From: Roseinatronobacter monicus
Lineage (GTDB): Bacteria; Pseudomonadota; Alphaproteobacteria; Rhodobacterales; Rhodobacteraceae
Assembly (NCBI RefSeq): GCF_006716865.1
Contig: NZ_VFPT01000001.1
Location: 1,793,001-1,857,000 of the forward strand
Reading direction: 5' to 3'
Length of the DNA: 64,000 nt
Of the stretch, positions 1-9,388 are shown in pieces (the first letter of the stretch is position 1; the number at the start of each line of letters is the position of its first letter). The notes beneath the pieces are model-generated. The model searched no databases, was not told where the DNA came from, and saw nothing but the letters and a program-made list of their open reading frames with translations. The position numbers and the translations under genes are program-made.

Positions 1-601
1 CGACAATCTGACCTTCGGCCAGCTGCGCGATAACTTCGGCGCGCTGTTCGGCGCGGGATTCTTCGAGAATGGCGCGGCGGGACACAACGATATTACCGCG
101 ACGACGGTCCATTTTCAGAATCTGGAACGGCTGCTTGAGGCCCATCAGTGGGCCGGCATCACGCACGGGGCGCACATCGACCTGAGAGCCGGGCAGGAAC
201 GCCACAGCGCCGCCAAGATCGACCGTAAAGCCACCTTTGACGCGGCCAAAGATTGCACCCTCGACGCGGGTTTCATCCGCATAGGCTTTTTCCAGACGGT
301 CCCAAGCTGCTTCGCGGCGGGCTTTTTCACGGCTGACGACAGCTTCGCCGCGCGAATTCTCGACGCGCTCCAGATAGACTTCAACCTCGTCGCCGACCTC
401 AACTTGTGGGGTCTCGCCGGGGTTTGCAAATTCTTTCAGATCGACGCGGCCTTCCATTTTGTAGCCGACATCGATGATGGCTTGTCCCGCCTCAATGGCG
501 ATGACCTTGCCTGTGACAACGCTACCCTCGTCGGGTGTGTCCATCTCGAGGCTCTCAGCGAGCATTGCCTCGAATTCTTCCATGGTTGCTTTAGCGCACA
601 T
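1..601 (-). CDS. rpsA: 30S ribosomal protein S1, 5' part (runs off window)
   Basis: N-terminal 200 residues of ribosomal protein S1, which helps the 30S subunit bind and unfold mRNA. The gene starts at an ATG at 601 (MCAKATMEEFEAML) and is still open at base 1, so the C-terminal S1 repeats lie outside the window. The visible part covers the acidic N-terminal segment and S1 repeats 1 and 2 (VGDEVEVYLERVEN, MDRRRGNIVVSRRA). An AAGGA Shine-Dalgarno sits about 12 bases before the ATG. An alternative start is the ATG at 583 (MEEFEAML). The family assignment is firm. Confidence 0.93.
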   Translation of the reverse strand, partial: MCAKATMEEFEAMLAESLEMDTPDEGSVVTGKVIAIEAGQAIIDVGYKMEGRVDLKEFANPGETPQVEVGDEVEVYLERVENSRGEAVVSREKARREAAWDRLEKAYADETRVEGAIFGRVKGGFTVDLGGAVAFLPGSQVDVRPVRDAGPLMGLKQPFQILKMDRRRGNIVVSRRAILEESRAEQRAEVIAQLAEGQIV

Positions 602-973
602 TCAGTTCTGCATCCTTTACATTCATGTTTCTGGCCGAGCGGTTGCCTCCGCCGGTCTTTGGTTTCGGGTTCAAGAAATCGACGAATTCCACACGAGACG
701 AGCAACAAACACAAAGGGTCGCGGCTTGCGCCCGACCCTGCCCATCCCGCTTATGTGACCTCGACGTCTTCTTGATTGGCTGCTCTATAGGCGCGTGTGG
801 CGCGCCTGACAAGCTGTATTGGCAGGTTTCGCACCCAAATCGGGGGGTTTTTGCCGATTTGAGGGCGTATCCGCACCATGTGGGCCAATGGGTGCGCGCG
901 CTCGTCAGGTTTGCGCCCATCCCATACACGCCGCAGCGCGGCTCAGACATTGGCATCAAGGGGCGGCCCCGTC
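602..973. other. Intergenic region between rpsA and ask
   Basis: A 372-base stretch with no credible gene; the ORFs crossing it have no recognisable domain and run into neighbouring genes. It should hold the rpsA promoter and leader and the end of the ectABC-ask transcript. Two hairpins are visible: GGCGCG/CGCGCC with a 5-base loop at 790-806, and an 8-bp stem CAAATCGG/CCGATTTG at 836-861. Neither has a clear U-run on the minus strand, so the terminator role is only a guess. Confidence 0.5.
836..861 (-). terminator. Candidate hairpin terminator after ask
   Basis: Perfect 8-bp inverted repeat CAAATCGG ... CCGATTTG with a 10-base loop, about 110 bases past the ask stop codon on the minus strand. 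No T-run follows on that strand, so termination is inferred from position and stem only. Confidence 0.3.
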
Positions 974-2407
974 TCAGGCCGCCACGCGTGCTTCTGCGTG
1001 TTGCTCGGTGCTGGTGTCCACAAGCGCTTCATGCAAGACCTTTACAGCATCATCCATCTTGTCGCGCGGCACAAGAAACTGCACCTCGACACGGCGCAAG
1101 CCCTGTTGCGCGGCCAAGGGGCGCACGCCACCTGTCTCCAACGCATCCAGACCCCGCGCCAGAACCGAAACCTGACTGAGGTCAGACCCGATCACCGAAA
1201 CCATCGCCATGGGGCGTGTGTTGATTTCGGCATTTGGATAAGTTTTCAGCACTTCTGCCTCTACCCGCCGGATGGCCTTGAAAGAACCTGTCAGGTAATG
1301 CGTGATCGTGTTGGCATTGGAGTGCTTGGACACGATCCACAGGTTGTGCCGCGTCAGCGCATCCAGAATGCAACTGTCATACCCTTTGACACCCACCATG
1401 TCCGGCTCGTGCACTTCGAACGCATGAATGGGCAGTCCTGTTACCATTTCAACGCGCCCGGACGTGCCGCCTTCGGGACCGATCAAGGTGCCGGGGTCTT
1501 CGGGTTCGAACGCGTGCTTTACGCGCAGGGGCACATCGGCACGACGCAGCACGCGGGCCGCGTTCGGATGGATGGCTTCCATGCCCATGTTCGACAACTG
1601 GTCTGCCACATCGTAGCTCGTGCGCCCGATCTTGACGGTGTTTTCAACCCCCACAATCCGCGGGTCCGCCGAGGACAGGTGAAATTCCTTGTGAATGATT
1701 GCTTCGCGCGCACCGGTCTGGGCGGCAAGATGTGCGAACACCACTTCGGAATAACCGCGATCATATTCATTCATCAGGCCAGAGGCACAATGCGCATAAC
1801 CTGTGACAATCGGCATCTCTGTTGTCAGGTCTATGCCAGCCATCGCCTGATCCAGACGATCCGCCAAGGTCGGGTTATTCTCATCGCGCCAGCCCGACAG
1901 ATCGACAAACCGTGCATTCACGCCACGGCGTTGCAACAACAGAGTTGTCACAAAGGCCGAATGCGCCTCTCCCATGCCTGACAGCAATTCGCGCACAGTC
2001 TGCATCTGCTGAGAGATACGGAAATGCCCGTATGAGCCAAGGCGCTGAAGGTCCAGCAGACAGGCACGCGTCCCCTCGATCCGGTCACGCACGAAAGCAT
2101 CGGCGCGTTCACGGTCTGCGTCATGTTCCAAAATTTCTGCGTGGATTTCGCACATCTTGGCGGCAGTGTCGCGCAGGCTATCTTGCCAGCCAGAGCCGCC
2201 ATCATCTGCGGCAAAGCGCGCAAACACACCGGGCGAGCCGGTTTTTTTGTGCTCCAGCAGCATATTCGTGATGCCACCAAAGGCCGACACCACAAAGACC
2301 CGGCCATAGACCGCGTCGGGTGCAAACGGCCCTACATAGAGCGTATCAACAAGTTCGCGCGCGCGGCTCATGCAAGTGCCGCCAATTTTTTCAACAGTAT
2401 GCGTCAT
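974..2407 (-). CDS. ask: Aspartate kinase, ectoine-specific (Ask_ect)
   Basis: Phosphorylates L-aspartate to aspartyl-4-phosphate, the first step towards L-aspartate-semialdehyde and ectoine. As the last gene of ectABC-ask it belongs to the ectoine-dedicated aspartokinase branch, thought to be less sensitive to feedback. The kinase loop near the N-terminus reads EKIGGTCMSR where family members usually have GGTSM, so a Ser is replaced by Cys. C-terminal ACT-like regulatory segments are visible (PMAMVSVIGSDLSQ). I chose the ATG at 2407 because the family starts MTHTVEKIGGT. A GTG at 2434 adds nine residues and has a GGGCGGGCAGGG stretch upstream, so it cannot be excluded. It lies 44 bases behind ectC and is probably co-transcribed. 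Confidence 0.93.
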   Translation of the reverse strand: MTHTVEKIGGTCMSRARELVDTLYVGPFAPDAVYGRVFVVSAFGGITNMLLEHKKTGSPGVFARFAADDGGSGWQDSLRDTAAKMCEIHAEILEHDADRERADAFVRDRIEGTRACLLDLQRLGSYGHFRISQQMQTVRELLSGMGEAHSAFVTTLLLQRRGVNARFVDLSGWRDENNPTLADRLDQAMAGIDLTTEMPIVTGYAHCASGLMNEYDRGYSEVVFAHLAAQTGAREAIIHKEFHLSSADPRIVGVENTVKIGRTSYDVADQLSNMGMEAIHPNAARVLRRADVPLRVKHAFEPEDPGTLIGPEGGTSGRVEMVTGLPIHAFEVHEPDMVGVKGYDSCILDALTRHNLWIVSKHSNANTITHYLTGSFKAIRRVEAEVLKTYPNAEINTRPMAMVSVIGSDLSQVSVLARGLDALETGGVRPLAAQQGLRRVEVQFLVPRDKMDDAVKVLHEALVDTSTEQHAEARVAA

Positions 2408-2451
2408 CGTCAGCTTGGGCAGGTGGCTTTTCACCCCTGCCCGCCCTTTGA

Positions 2452-2838
2452 TCAGGAAGTTTCCAGTGCGTAAGAGCCGTCAGCCTGATGCACTTCTTTG
2501 CCTGTGACAGGCGGATTGAAGCAACAAGCGAACACCATCTCGGTGCGGCACCGCAAAGTATGTTTGTCGTGCAGGTTCAGCGCGTACATCACGCCGGGGC
2601 GCAATTCATGGACCGTGCCGGTTGCAAGGTCTTCGATGCTCCCCTCACCCGAGATGCAATAGACGCTCTCGAAGTGGTTCTTGTAGTGGAACGTGTGTTC
2701 GCTGCCCGCCGCAATTGTGGTGATGTGGAATGAAAACCCCATCCCGTCATCGGCCAGCAACATGCGTACCGATTCCCATTGCTGGTCTTTCACGCGACGA
2801 TCGGTATGTTTGACTTCGTGTAGATCTCTTACAATCAT
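2452..2838 (-). CDS. ectC: L-ectoine synthase
   Basis: Cytoplasmic cupin enzyme that cyclises N-gamma-acetyl-L-2,4-diaminobutyrate to ectoine with loss of water; it uses iron. At 128 residues it has the family length. It starts [15 protein letters not shown], and the cupin core is seen in [17 protein letters not shown] and LHDKHTLRC. The start ATG follows a GGAG eight bases upstream that overlaps the end of ectB. Only 5 bases separate it from the ectB stop, so the two are translated from one transcript. Confidence 0.96.
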   Translation of the reverse strand: MIVRDLHEVKHTDRRVKDQQWESVRMLLADDGMGFSFHITTIAAGSEHTFHYKNHFESVYCISGEGSIEDLATGTVHELRPGVMYALNLHDKHTLRCRTEMVFACCFNPPVTGKEVHQADGSYALETS

Positions 2839-2843
2839 TGTGC

Positions 2844-4124
2844 TTACTCCGCTGCTATTTGATAGGACGCGCGCTGCGCCTTGACGGCAGCTTCCAGAAT
2901 GTCCAGGCCATTCGCAAGCTGTTCTTGCGGAATGGTCAGAGGGGCCAGAACTTTGACGACTTCATCATGGGCGCCCGACGTCTCGATGATAAGACCTTGC
3001 TCGAAACAGGTCGCGCAGATGTCTGCCGCCATGTCGCCTGCTCCGACATCAATGCCCTGCATCATGCCGCGCCCCTTGAGGCTGGCCCCCGGCACAAGCG
3101 CTGCAATTTCTTGCAGGCGTTCGGTCAGAAAAGCGGCCTTGGCCTCAGTCTGGCGCTGAAAGCTGTCATCAGACCAGAATTTTTCCAACGCGACCCGCGC
3201 AGTGACAAAGGCGTGGTTATTGCCACGGAATGTGCCGTTATGCTCGGCAGGTTTCCAGATATCCAGATCCGGGCGGATCAACAGGCCAGCCATGGGCAGG
3301 CCCATGCCGGACAGCGATTTCGCCAGCGGAATAAGATCAGGCTTGATACCCATACCTTCAAAGCTGAAGAATGGTCCCGTGCGCCCGATCCCGGCCTGAA
3401 TGTCATCCATGATGATCAAAGCGCCATGTTCGCGCGCCAATTCCTGAAGACCCTTCAGAAACTCGCCAGAAGCAGCATTAAGGCCGCCTTCGCCCTGAAC
3501 AGGCTCGATCAAGAAAGCCGCAGGTGCCTCGATGCCGCTGGACGGATTTTCCAGCATGGAACGGATCATCGCCAACGAATCAACGCCGTCGATTGCCCCT
3601 TCATATGGCATGCGTGCAACGCCGCTCAGCGTTGTGCCCGCCCCTGCCCGCTTACCAGCATTGCCGGTCGCGGCCAGTGCGCCCATCGTCATGCCATGAA
3701 AGCCGTTGGTAAACGCAATGATCGTGTCGCGCCCTGTTGTCTTGCGCGCCAGTTTCATCGCGGCCTCGACCGCGTTTGTGCCTGTGGGGCCGGTGAACAT
3801 GAACTTATAGTCCATATCGCGCGGCTTCAGGATGACACGCTCGAACACTTCAAGGAACTCGGCCTTGGCGTCGGTGTGCATATCCAGACCATGCGTCACG
3901 CCATCACGCGTGATGTGCGCGATCAGCGCTTCTTTCATGTCCGGGTCGTTATGGCCGTAGTTCAGCGACGAGCAGCCCGCCAGAAAATCTGTGTAGCTGC
4001 GCCCCTCGGAATCGGTCAGGGTTGCGTTCTGCGCCTTCGAGAAACTGACAGGAAATGCGCGACAATAGCTGCGTGCCTGCGATTCGCGACGCGTGTAGAT
4101 ATCGGTATGTGTACCAATGGTCAT
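2844..4124 (-). CDS. ectB: Diaminobutyrate--2-oxoglutarate transaminase
   Basis: PLP-dependent class III aminotransferase that converts L-aspartate-4-semialdehyde and glutamate into L-2,4-diaminobutyrate, the first committed step of ectoine synthesis. The protein has 426 residues. The PLP lysine is K269 in [12 protein letters not shown], the cofactor-holding acidic pair is in [14 protein letters not shown], and [13 protein letters not shown] binds the phosphate. It lies between ectA and ectC, 51 bases after the ectA stop. There are no frame breaks or missing residues. Confidence 0.96.
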   Translation of the reverse strand: MTIGTHTDIYTRRESQARSYCRAFPVSFSKAQNATLTDSEGRSYTDFLAGCSSLNYGHNDPDMKEALIAHITRDGVTHGLDMHTDAKAEFLEVFERVILKPRDMDYKFMFTGPTGTNAVEAAMKLARKTTGRDTIIAFTNGFHGMTMGALAATGNAGKRAGAGTTLSGVARMPYEGAIDGVDSLAMIRSMLENPSSGIEAPAAFLIEPVQGEGGLNAASGEFLKGLQELAREHGALIIMDDIQAGIGRTGPFFSFEGMGIKPDLIPLAKSLSGMGLPMAGLLIRPDLDIWKPAEHNGTFRGNNHAFVTARVALEKFWSDDSFQRQTEAKAAFLTERLQEIAALVPGASLKGRGMMQGIDVGAGDMAADICATCFEQGLIIETSGAHDEVVKVLAPLTIPQEQLANGLDILEAAVKAQRASYQIAAE

Positions 4125-4175
4125 GGCGATAAGCCTTTCGGTTATTTTGATTAAAGAAGCTGTGACGTCGACCGA

Positions 4176-4718
4176 TCAGGCGACAGAGCGCAGCTTTTTG
4201 CGTGGCAACGAGATCGTCACCAAATGTTCTGTGGCGTGCTGGCCATCCAGATGCTCTTCGCGCTCGTAATGCGGTGCATCGGTCAACTCTCCGCCCATGT
4301 CGCGTGCGAAACTTTTGAACAGACCCCATGAAGCAGCATTGCTTTTGGTGATCGTGGTTTCCAGCTTCGTCACTTTTGTGCAGGCTGGGCGCTCCAGCAA
4401 TGCCTTGAGCATACGCTTGCCTAACCCTAGGCCGCGCGCATCATCATGGACCGCAACCTGCCAGACAAACACCGTGTCGGGGCTGTCGGGTGGAATATGC
4501 CCAGATACCCAGCCCAGAATTTGGCCGTCACGCTCTGCTATGACGCAGGTCTGCGCAAAATGATCGCATTGCACGACATTCATATACATCGAATTCTGAT
4601 CGAGAGGTGGACACTCGGATACAAGCTTCCACACCTCTGAGCCATCAGCTGTCGATGGCATGCGCAGTGCGAGCATGCCTTTCGGATTCGTGTGCAAGGT
4701 CAGATTTTGTTTTGACAT
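4176..4718 (-). CDS. ectA: L-2,4-diaminobutyric acid acetyltransferase
   Basis: GNAT-fold enzyme that moves an acetyl group from acetyl-CoA to the gamma-amino group of diaminobutyrate. The acetyl-CoA loop is visible as DDARGLGLGKRMLKAL, and FVWQVAVHDDARG is typical of EctA. I chose the ATG at 4718 (MSKQNLTLHTNPKG). It has GGAAAA 9-14 bases upstream and lies about 29 bases after the predicted transcription start. The ATG at 4742 has no ribosome site and sits next to the -10 region. The product has 180 residues. It is the first gene of the ect operon. Confidence 0.94.
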   Translation of the reverse strand: MSKQNLTLHTNPKGMLALRMPSTADGSEVWKLVSECPPLDQNSMYMNVVQCDHFAQTCVIAERDGQILGWVSGHIPPDSPDTVFVWQVAVHDDARGLGLGKRMLKALLERPACTKVTKLETTITKSNAASWGLFKSFARDMGGELTDAPHYEREEHLDGQHATEHLVTISLPRKKLRSVA

Positions 4719-4745
4719 GTAAATTCTTTTCCGTTGTCCCATCTG

Positions 4746-4782
4746 TGAGCGCTCAATATAAGAGGTCTGATTTATATTTCAA
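4746..4782 (-). promoter_or_regulatory. ectABC-ask promoter with overlapping palindrome
   Basis: On the minus strand, TTGAAA (4777-4782), a 16-base spacer and TATATT (4755-4760) form a near-consensus housekeeping promoter, predicting a start near 4747. The palindrome TGAGCGCTCA (4746-4755) shares one base with the -10 box and covers the predicted start, a classic repressor position. The facing MarR-type gene is the obvious candidate to bind it. This is read from sequence only; no footprint is implied. Confidence 0.6.
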
Positions 4783-5002
4783 CACAAAGAATACCTGACC
4801 CAACGTTGACGACTTTAATTATTTATAACAGTTAGTTACAGACGAACCGCCCCTCATATTCGCAGGTAGATTAAAAATTTAGTTTGCTTACAGATTGATT
4901 AGTCTTACGAACTTTATTGCGAAAGGCGGCGCAGGGCAGCTTGCCTTTTCGCATTTGGCGGGGCACAGTCATCGCCACCTTTAATAGCCTTCGCTGGACC
5001 AA

Positions 5003-5500
5003 GTGTTAGACAGATCTTCTGAAACTTTGATTGCCCTACGCCGCATTGTACATGCGCTTGAGGCGAATGCCCGCGAGATGGCGCGTGCGTCGGGGCTGAC
5101 GCAGGCGCAACTGCTTGTGCTGCACACATTGTCGCGCAACGGGCAAGAAATGCCGCGCGACATCGCGCGGTCACTGGGTGTCGGACAAGCAACAATCTCG
5201 ATCCAGATCGACAAGCTGGAAGCCCGCGGCCTTGTGCGCCGCGAGCGCCGGCAGGCCGATCGTCGCGCGATTTGGGTTATCCTGACCGCAACGGGGCGCA
5301 ACCTGCTGGATCAGACGCCAGACCCGTTATACGAGCGGTTCAGCGCACGCTTTCGCGACCTGTCACCTTGGGAGCAAGCGATGCTTATGGCGGTCACCGA
5401 GCGTGTGGCCGGAATGCTGGACGCAGAAGATACCACGCCGCTGTTGCACCCTGCTGAAACGGGCGATGTCGCTGCGCTCTACTCATCCGAGTCGTCATAA
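5003..5500 (+). CDS. ectR: MarR-family regulator, probable EctR repressor of the ect operon
   Basis: Winged-helix DNA-binding protein of 165 residues. The MarR fold is visible: a dimer helix at the N-terminus, a recognition helix in ARSLGVGQATISIQIDKLE, and the wing RRERRQADRRAIWVILT. Regulators of this type (EctR) sit divergently from ectABC in many halophiles and repress it at low salinity; that role is inferred from position and family. The GTG at 5003 is the first start after an in-frame TAG at 4985 and has only a weak ribosome site, so translation may be low. The C-terminal tail after residue 140 is unusually long for MarR. Confidence 0.85.
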   Translation: MLDRSSETLIALRRIVHALEANAREMARASGLTQAQLLVLHTLSRNGQEMPRDIARSLGVGQATISIQIDKLEARGLVRRERRQADRRAIWVILTATGRNLLDQTPDPLYERFSARFRDLSPWEQAMLMAVTERVAGMLDAEDTTPLLHPAETGDVAALYSSESS

Positions 5501-5754
5501 CCCAGCCACAGCATCCCGAAGTTGACCCAGCGACAAGACCTACGAAATACGCTTCTGTCACGGTCTGTTGACTGGCGCGGTCACAGGCCACGCTGCGCGC
5601 AACCCACTGTGATGACGTATATTCCCTGAAACGTTGCGCCGCCGCGCCATCCCACGGTGCTTGCTTGACTCACTGTGAGAAACCACACCTGAATTGAGCA
5701 GGTCTCTCGGCAATGAGCTGCCTCAAATGAGAGATACAACACAGGGAGTATACC

Positions 5755-7353
5755 ATGTTCATGAAAACCAACCGAGCGCAGACACGCGCGCGCCTGATGG
5801 CGGGAATCGCGACGGCTGCGGTAACGCTGACGGGCGTAATGGCCAGCGCGGAAACTGTGCGCTGGGCACGGGTCGCAGACGCCTTGACGCTGGACCCCCA
5901 CAGCCAGAACGAAGGCCCCACACATACACTTAACCACCATATCTATGAAACGCTGGTGGGCCGTGCTGTCGACGGGTCGTTGACAGAAGGTCTGGCCACC
6001 GAGTGGGGCATCAGTGAAGATGACGAGAATGTCTGGGTGTTCCAGATCCGCGAAGGTGTCACCTTCCATGACGGCACGCCCATGACTGCGGAAGATGTCG
6101 TCTTCTCGCTGGACAGGGCACGCACGCCCCCATCGGGCATGGCCGCCCTTCATGCGGCCGTTGAAGAAGTGACTGCGGTAGATGACACCACAGTCCATGT
6201 GCGCATGTCCGGCCCTGCCCCCCTCTATGTGCAAAACCTGACCAACACCTTCATCATGTCGAAAGCATGGGCCGAGGAAAACGGTGTTGAGACAGCGCCG
6301 AACTTCGCCGCCGGTGAAGAAGCGTATTCGGTACGCAACACCAATGGCACCGGCCCCTATGTCATGGTCGAGCGCGACCCCGAAGTGCGTACTGTGCTAC
6401 AAGCCTTTGACGGCCATTGGGCCGACGCGCCCGAAGTGACCGAAGTTATCTACACCACGATCTCCGAAGCGGCGACCCGCGTGGCCGCCCTGTTGTCGGG
6501 CGAAGTGGACATCGTGCAGGACGTGCCGGTTCAGGATATCGCGCGGCTGGAACAGACGGACGGCGTGCGCGTCGTGCGCGGGCCAGAGAATCGCAATATC
6601 TTCTTCAGCTATGACATGAGCTCGGAAACGCTGGCCAGCTCGGATGCGGATGACAACCCTTTCGCCAAGCCCGAAGTGCGCGAGGCCATGTCACTGGCAA
6701 TTGACCGCAACGCCATCCGTCAGGTGGTGATGCGCGGCGAATCGCAGCCCTCTGCGGCACCCCTGCCCCCCTTCGTCAACGGCTGGACCGAAGAGATGGA
6801 CGCGTTCGGCGACCCTGATCTGGAACGCGCGGCCGAGTTGATGGCTGAAGCGGGTTATCCCGACGGGTTCTCGGTGCAGCTTGATTGCCCGAATGACCGT
6901 TATCTGAACGACGAATCGATCTGTCAGGCGCTGGTCGGTATGCTGGCGCGCATCGACATTCGCGTGGACCTGAATGCACAGACACGTTCGCTGCATTTCC
7001 CGCTGATCGAGAACTGGGAAACCGACTTCTATCTGCTGGGCTGGGGTGTGCCGACATTTGACAGCCAGTATGTGTTCGATTTCCTCGTGCATACGCGCGA
7101 AGGCAGCTACGGCTCGTTCAACGGGTCACGCTACTCGAACCCTGATCTGGACGCCAAAATCCAGTCATTGTCCACGATGACCGATCTGGAAGCGCGCGAC
7201 GCCATGATCGCGGAAATCTGGGAAGAGGTGATGGAAGAGCGAATCTTCCTGAACGTGCACAATCAGGTTCTGGCCTATGCGATGCGCGATGACATCAATC
7301 TTGATGTGCACCCAGAGAACCAGCCGCGCATGACGACTGTCACGTTCGACTGA
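5755..7353 (+). CDS. Peptide-type ABC transporter, periplasmic substrate-binding protein (family 5)
   Basis: Soluble binding protein of 532 residues that would deliver di- or oligopeptides, or a similar ligand, to the permeases encoded next. A Sec signal peptide is visible: basic MFMKTNRAQTRARL, a hydrophobic core, and a likely cut after MASA. Family 5 hallmarks follow: WARVADALTLDPHSQNE, ATEWGISEDDENVW, FHDGTPMTAEDVVFSLDR and PEVREAMSLAIDR. There is no lipobox cysteine. GGGAG lies seven bases before the ATG. It is the first gene of a five-gene operon. The ligand cannot be told from sequence. Confidence 0.92.
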   Translation: MFMKTNRAQTRARLMAGIATAAVTLTGVMASAETVRWARVADALTLDPHSQNEGPTHTLNHHIYETLVGRAVDGSLTEGLATEWGISEDDENVWVFQIREGVTFHDGTPMTAEDVVFSLDRARTPPSGMAALHAAVEEVTAVDDTTVHVRMSGPAPLYVQNLTNTFIMSKAWAEENGVETAPNFAAGEEAYSVRNTNGTGPYVMVERDPEVRTVLQAFDGHWADAPEVTEVIYTTISEAATRVAALLSGEVDIVQDVPVQDIARLEQTDGVRVVRGPENRNIFFSYDMSSETLASSDADDNPFAKPEVREAMSLAIDRNAIRQVVMRGESQPSAAPLPPFVNGWTEEMDAFGDPDLERAAELMAEAGYPDGFSVQLDCPNDRYLNDESICQALVGMLARIDIRVDLNAQTRSLHFPLIENWETDFYLLGWGVPTFDSQYVFDFLVHTREGSYGSFNGSRYSNPDLDAKIQSLSTMTDLEARDAMIAEIWEEVMEERIFLNVHNQVLAYAMRDDINLDVHPENQPRMTTVTFD

Positions 7354-7374
7354 TCCGGCCTTGACCTGTTTGCC

Positions 7375-7394
7375 CGCGCGGGGTACCTCGCGCG
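7375..7394 (+). repeat. Stable hairpin between binding-protein and permease genes
   Basis: CGCGCG GGGTACCT CGCGCG folds into a 6-8 bp GC-rich stem 21 bases after the binding-protein stop. Hairpins here in ABC operons commonly protect the upstream message or partly stop transcription, so that more binding protein than permease is made; that role is inferred. Confidence 0.4.
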
Positions 7395-7447
7395 AGCACG
7401 CTTTAGGGCAGGAATGCTGACTATTTCTGCAAGCTCGGGGGTCTCGG

Positions 7448-8434
7448 ATGGCTGCTTTCATTCTGCGTCGACTGGCTCAATCGGTCATTGTGATGCTGAC
7501 CGTGGCCTTGGTGGCTTTTGCCCTGTTCCGGTTTGTGGGCGATCCCATCGCCTCGATGGTGGGGCAGGAAACCACGCTGGCCGAACGGGCAGAGTTGCGC
7601 ACAGCCCTTGGGCTGGATGAACCGTTCCTTGTGCAATTCGGGAATTTCGTTGCCCGCGCGGTCACAGGGGATTTCGGCATCTCATACCGCCTGCAACAGC
7701 CGGTGATGGAATTGATCATGTCACGCCTGCCCGCCACGCTGGAACTGGCGATGGTTTCGGGCATTCTGGCCTTCGCGTTCGGGGTGGGATTTGGCGTCTA
7801 TACTGCGTTGCGCCGTGGTGGCTGGGCGTCGAGCACGATCATGACAGTCTCGCTGATCGGGGTATCGCTGCCGACATTTCTGATCGGTGTGCTTCTGATA
7901 TGGGTTTTCGCCGTTGAATTACAATGGCTTCCGTCCTTTGGGCGCGGGGACACGGTTTACATCGGGGACTGGTGGCGCACCGGGCTTTTGACCGAATCAG
8001 GACGCGCCTCGCTTATCCTGCCGGCGATCACGCTTGGGCTGTACCAGATGACGCTGATCATGCGCCTTGTACGCGCCGAAATGCTGGAAGTTCTGCGTAC
8101 CGACTACATCAAATTCGCCCGCGCGCGCGGGCTGTCGAACCGCGCTGTGAATTTCGGTCATGCGCTGAAAAACACGCTTGTGCCCGTCATCACCATCACG
8201 GGCTTGCAGCTTGGCTCGATCATCGCGTTCTCGATCATCACCGAGACGGTGTTCCAATGGCCCGGCGTAGGCGCGTTGTTCATCAACTCGGTCCGGTTTG
8301 TCGATGTGCCGGTGATGGCGGCCTATCTGATGCTGATCGCGCTGGTCTTTGTCGTCATCAACCTGATCGTTGATCTGCTCTATTACGCTGTCGATCCGCG
8401 CCTGCGCGTGGACCGGGCCAATGCGCGGCACTGA
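7448..8434 (+). CDS. Peptide-type ABC transporter permease (DppB-like)
   Basis: Inner-membrane permease of 328 residues. It begins with the typical MAAFILRRLAQSVIVML helix, and the ABC-coupling EAA loop is seen in DYIKFARARGLSNRAVNFGHALKN. About six membrane segments are apparent, and the C-terminal AVDPRLRVD is typical of DppB. It starts 94 bases after the binding protein and is followed 12 bases later by the partner permease. The substrate is unknown. Confidence 0.93.
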   Translation: MAAFILRRLAQSVIVMLTVALVAFALFRFVGDPIASMVGQETTLAERAELRTALGLDEPFLVQFGNFVARAVTGDFGISYRLQQPVMELIMSRLPATLELAMVSGILAFAFGVGFGVYTALRRGGWASSTIMTVSLIGVSLPTFLIGVLLIWVFAVELQWLPSFGRGDTVYIGDWWRTGLLTESGRASLILPAITLGLYQMTLIMRLVRAEMLEVLRTDYIKFARARGLSNRAVNFGHALKNTLVPVITITGLQLGSIIAFSIITETVFQWPGVGALFINSVRFVDVPVMAAYLMLIALVFVVINLIVDLLYYAVDPRLRVDRANARH

Positions 8435-8446
8435 GGGGAAAACACC

Positions 8447-9388
8447 ATGAGTGACATCATCAAAAAGCCAGAGCCGGGGCGTGTTGCGCGTGCATGGGAT
8501 AGTGATATCGCCTATTCCTTTCGGAAATCGCCCTTGGCAATCGTCGCGGCAGGTGTGTCGCTGCTGATTATTCTGGCGGCTATCTTTGCCCCTTGGATTG
8601 CGCCGCATGATCCGTTTAACCCCGCCTCGCTGAACCTGATGGACGGCTTCACCCCCCCGATGGAGCCGAACCAGTTTACCGGCAACACCTATTGGTTGGG
8701 CACGGATAATCAGGGGCGCGATGTGTTCTCGACCATCCTGTATGGCGCGCGCATATCCTTGTTCGTGGGCTTCATGGCCGTGGCCTTTGCGATGGTGCTG
8801 GGCATCACGCTGGGGTTGATTGCAGGCTATCGCGGCGGCTGGATCGACAGCCTGCTGATGCGGGTTGCCGATGTGCAGCTGACCTTCCCCTCTATTCTGC
8901 TGGCATTGCTGATTTTCGGGGTGGCGCGCGGCTTCATCCCCCCTGCCTACCGAGAAGCGATGGCCATCTGGGTCTTGATCGTGGCGATCGGCCTGTCGGA
9001 ATGGGTGCAATATGCACGCGTTGTGCGCGGGGCCACGATGGTCGAGAAGTCCAAGGAATATGTGCAGGCCGCCCGCGTGATTGGCGCGCATCCGGCCAAG
9101 ATCCTGATCCGCCACATCCTGCCCAATGTCATGGGGCCGGTGCTGGTGATTGCCACGATTGGCCTAGCGCTGGCGATTATTGCCGAGGCGACCTTGTCCT
9201 TCCTTGGCGTCGGTGTCCCCTCGACCCAGCCCAGCCTTGGCACGCTGATCCGCATCGGGCAGGGATTTTTGTTTTCGGGCGAGTGGTGGATTTTGTTGTT
9301 CCCGTCGCTGACGCTGCTGGCGCTGGCGTTGTCGGTCAACCTGCTGGGTGACTGGCTGCGCGACGCCCTGAACCCGAGGTTGCGCTGA
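8447..9388 (+). CDS. Peptide-type ABC transporter permease (DppC-like)
   Basis: Second inner-membrane permease, 313 residues. The N-terminal cytoplasmic stretch ends in SFRKSPLAIVAAG, followed by the first helix and a periplasmic loop (WIAPHDPFNPASLN). The family mark LGTDNQGRDVFSTILYGAR is present, and the EAA loop reads EYVQAARVIGAHPAKILIRH. Its stop codon overlaps the start of the first ATPase gene by one base, which indicates translational coupling. Confidence 0.93.
   Translation: MSDIIKKPEPGRVARAWDSDIAYSFRKSPLAIVAAGVSLLIILAAIFAPWIAPHDPFNPASLNLMDGFTPPMEPNQFTGNTYWLGTDNQGRDVFSTILYGARISLFVGFMAVAFAMVLGITLGLIAGYRGGWIDSLLMRVADVQLTFPSILLALLIFGVARGFIPPAYREAMAIWVLIVAIGLSEWVQYARVVRGATMVEKSKEYVQAARVIGAHPAKILIRHILPNVMGPVLVIATIGLALAIIAEATLSFLGVGVPSTQPSLGTLIRIGQGFLFSGEWWILLFPSLTLLALALSVNLLGDWLRDALNPRLR

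Noticed and set aside
625..1179. 184-residue plus-strand ORF over the rpsA-ask gap
   Set aside because: Runs into the antisense of ask, has no domain, composition is typical of a shadow frame, and no ribosome site.
878..1981. 367-residue plus-strand ORF
   Set aside because: Antisense of aspartokinase.
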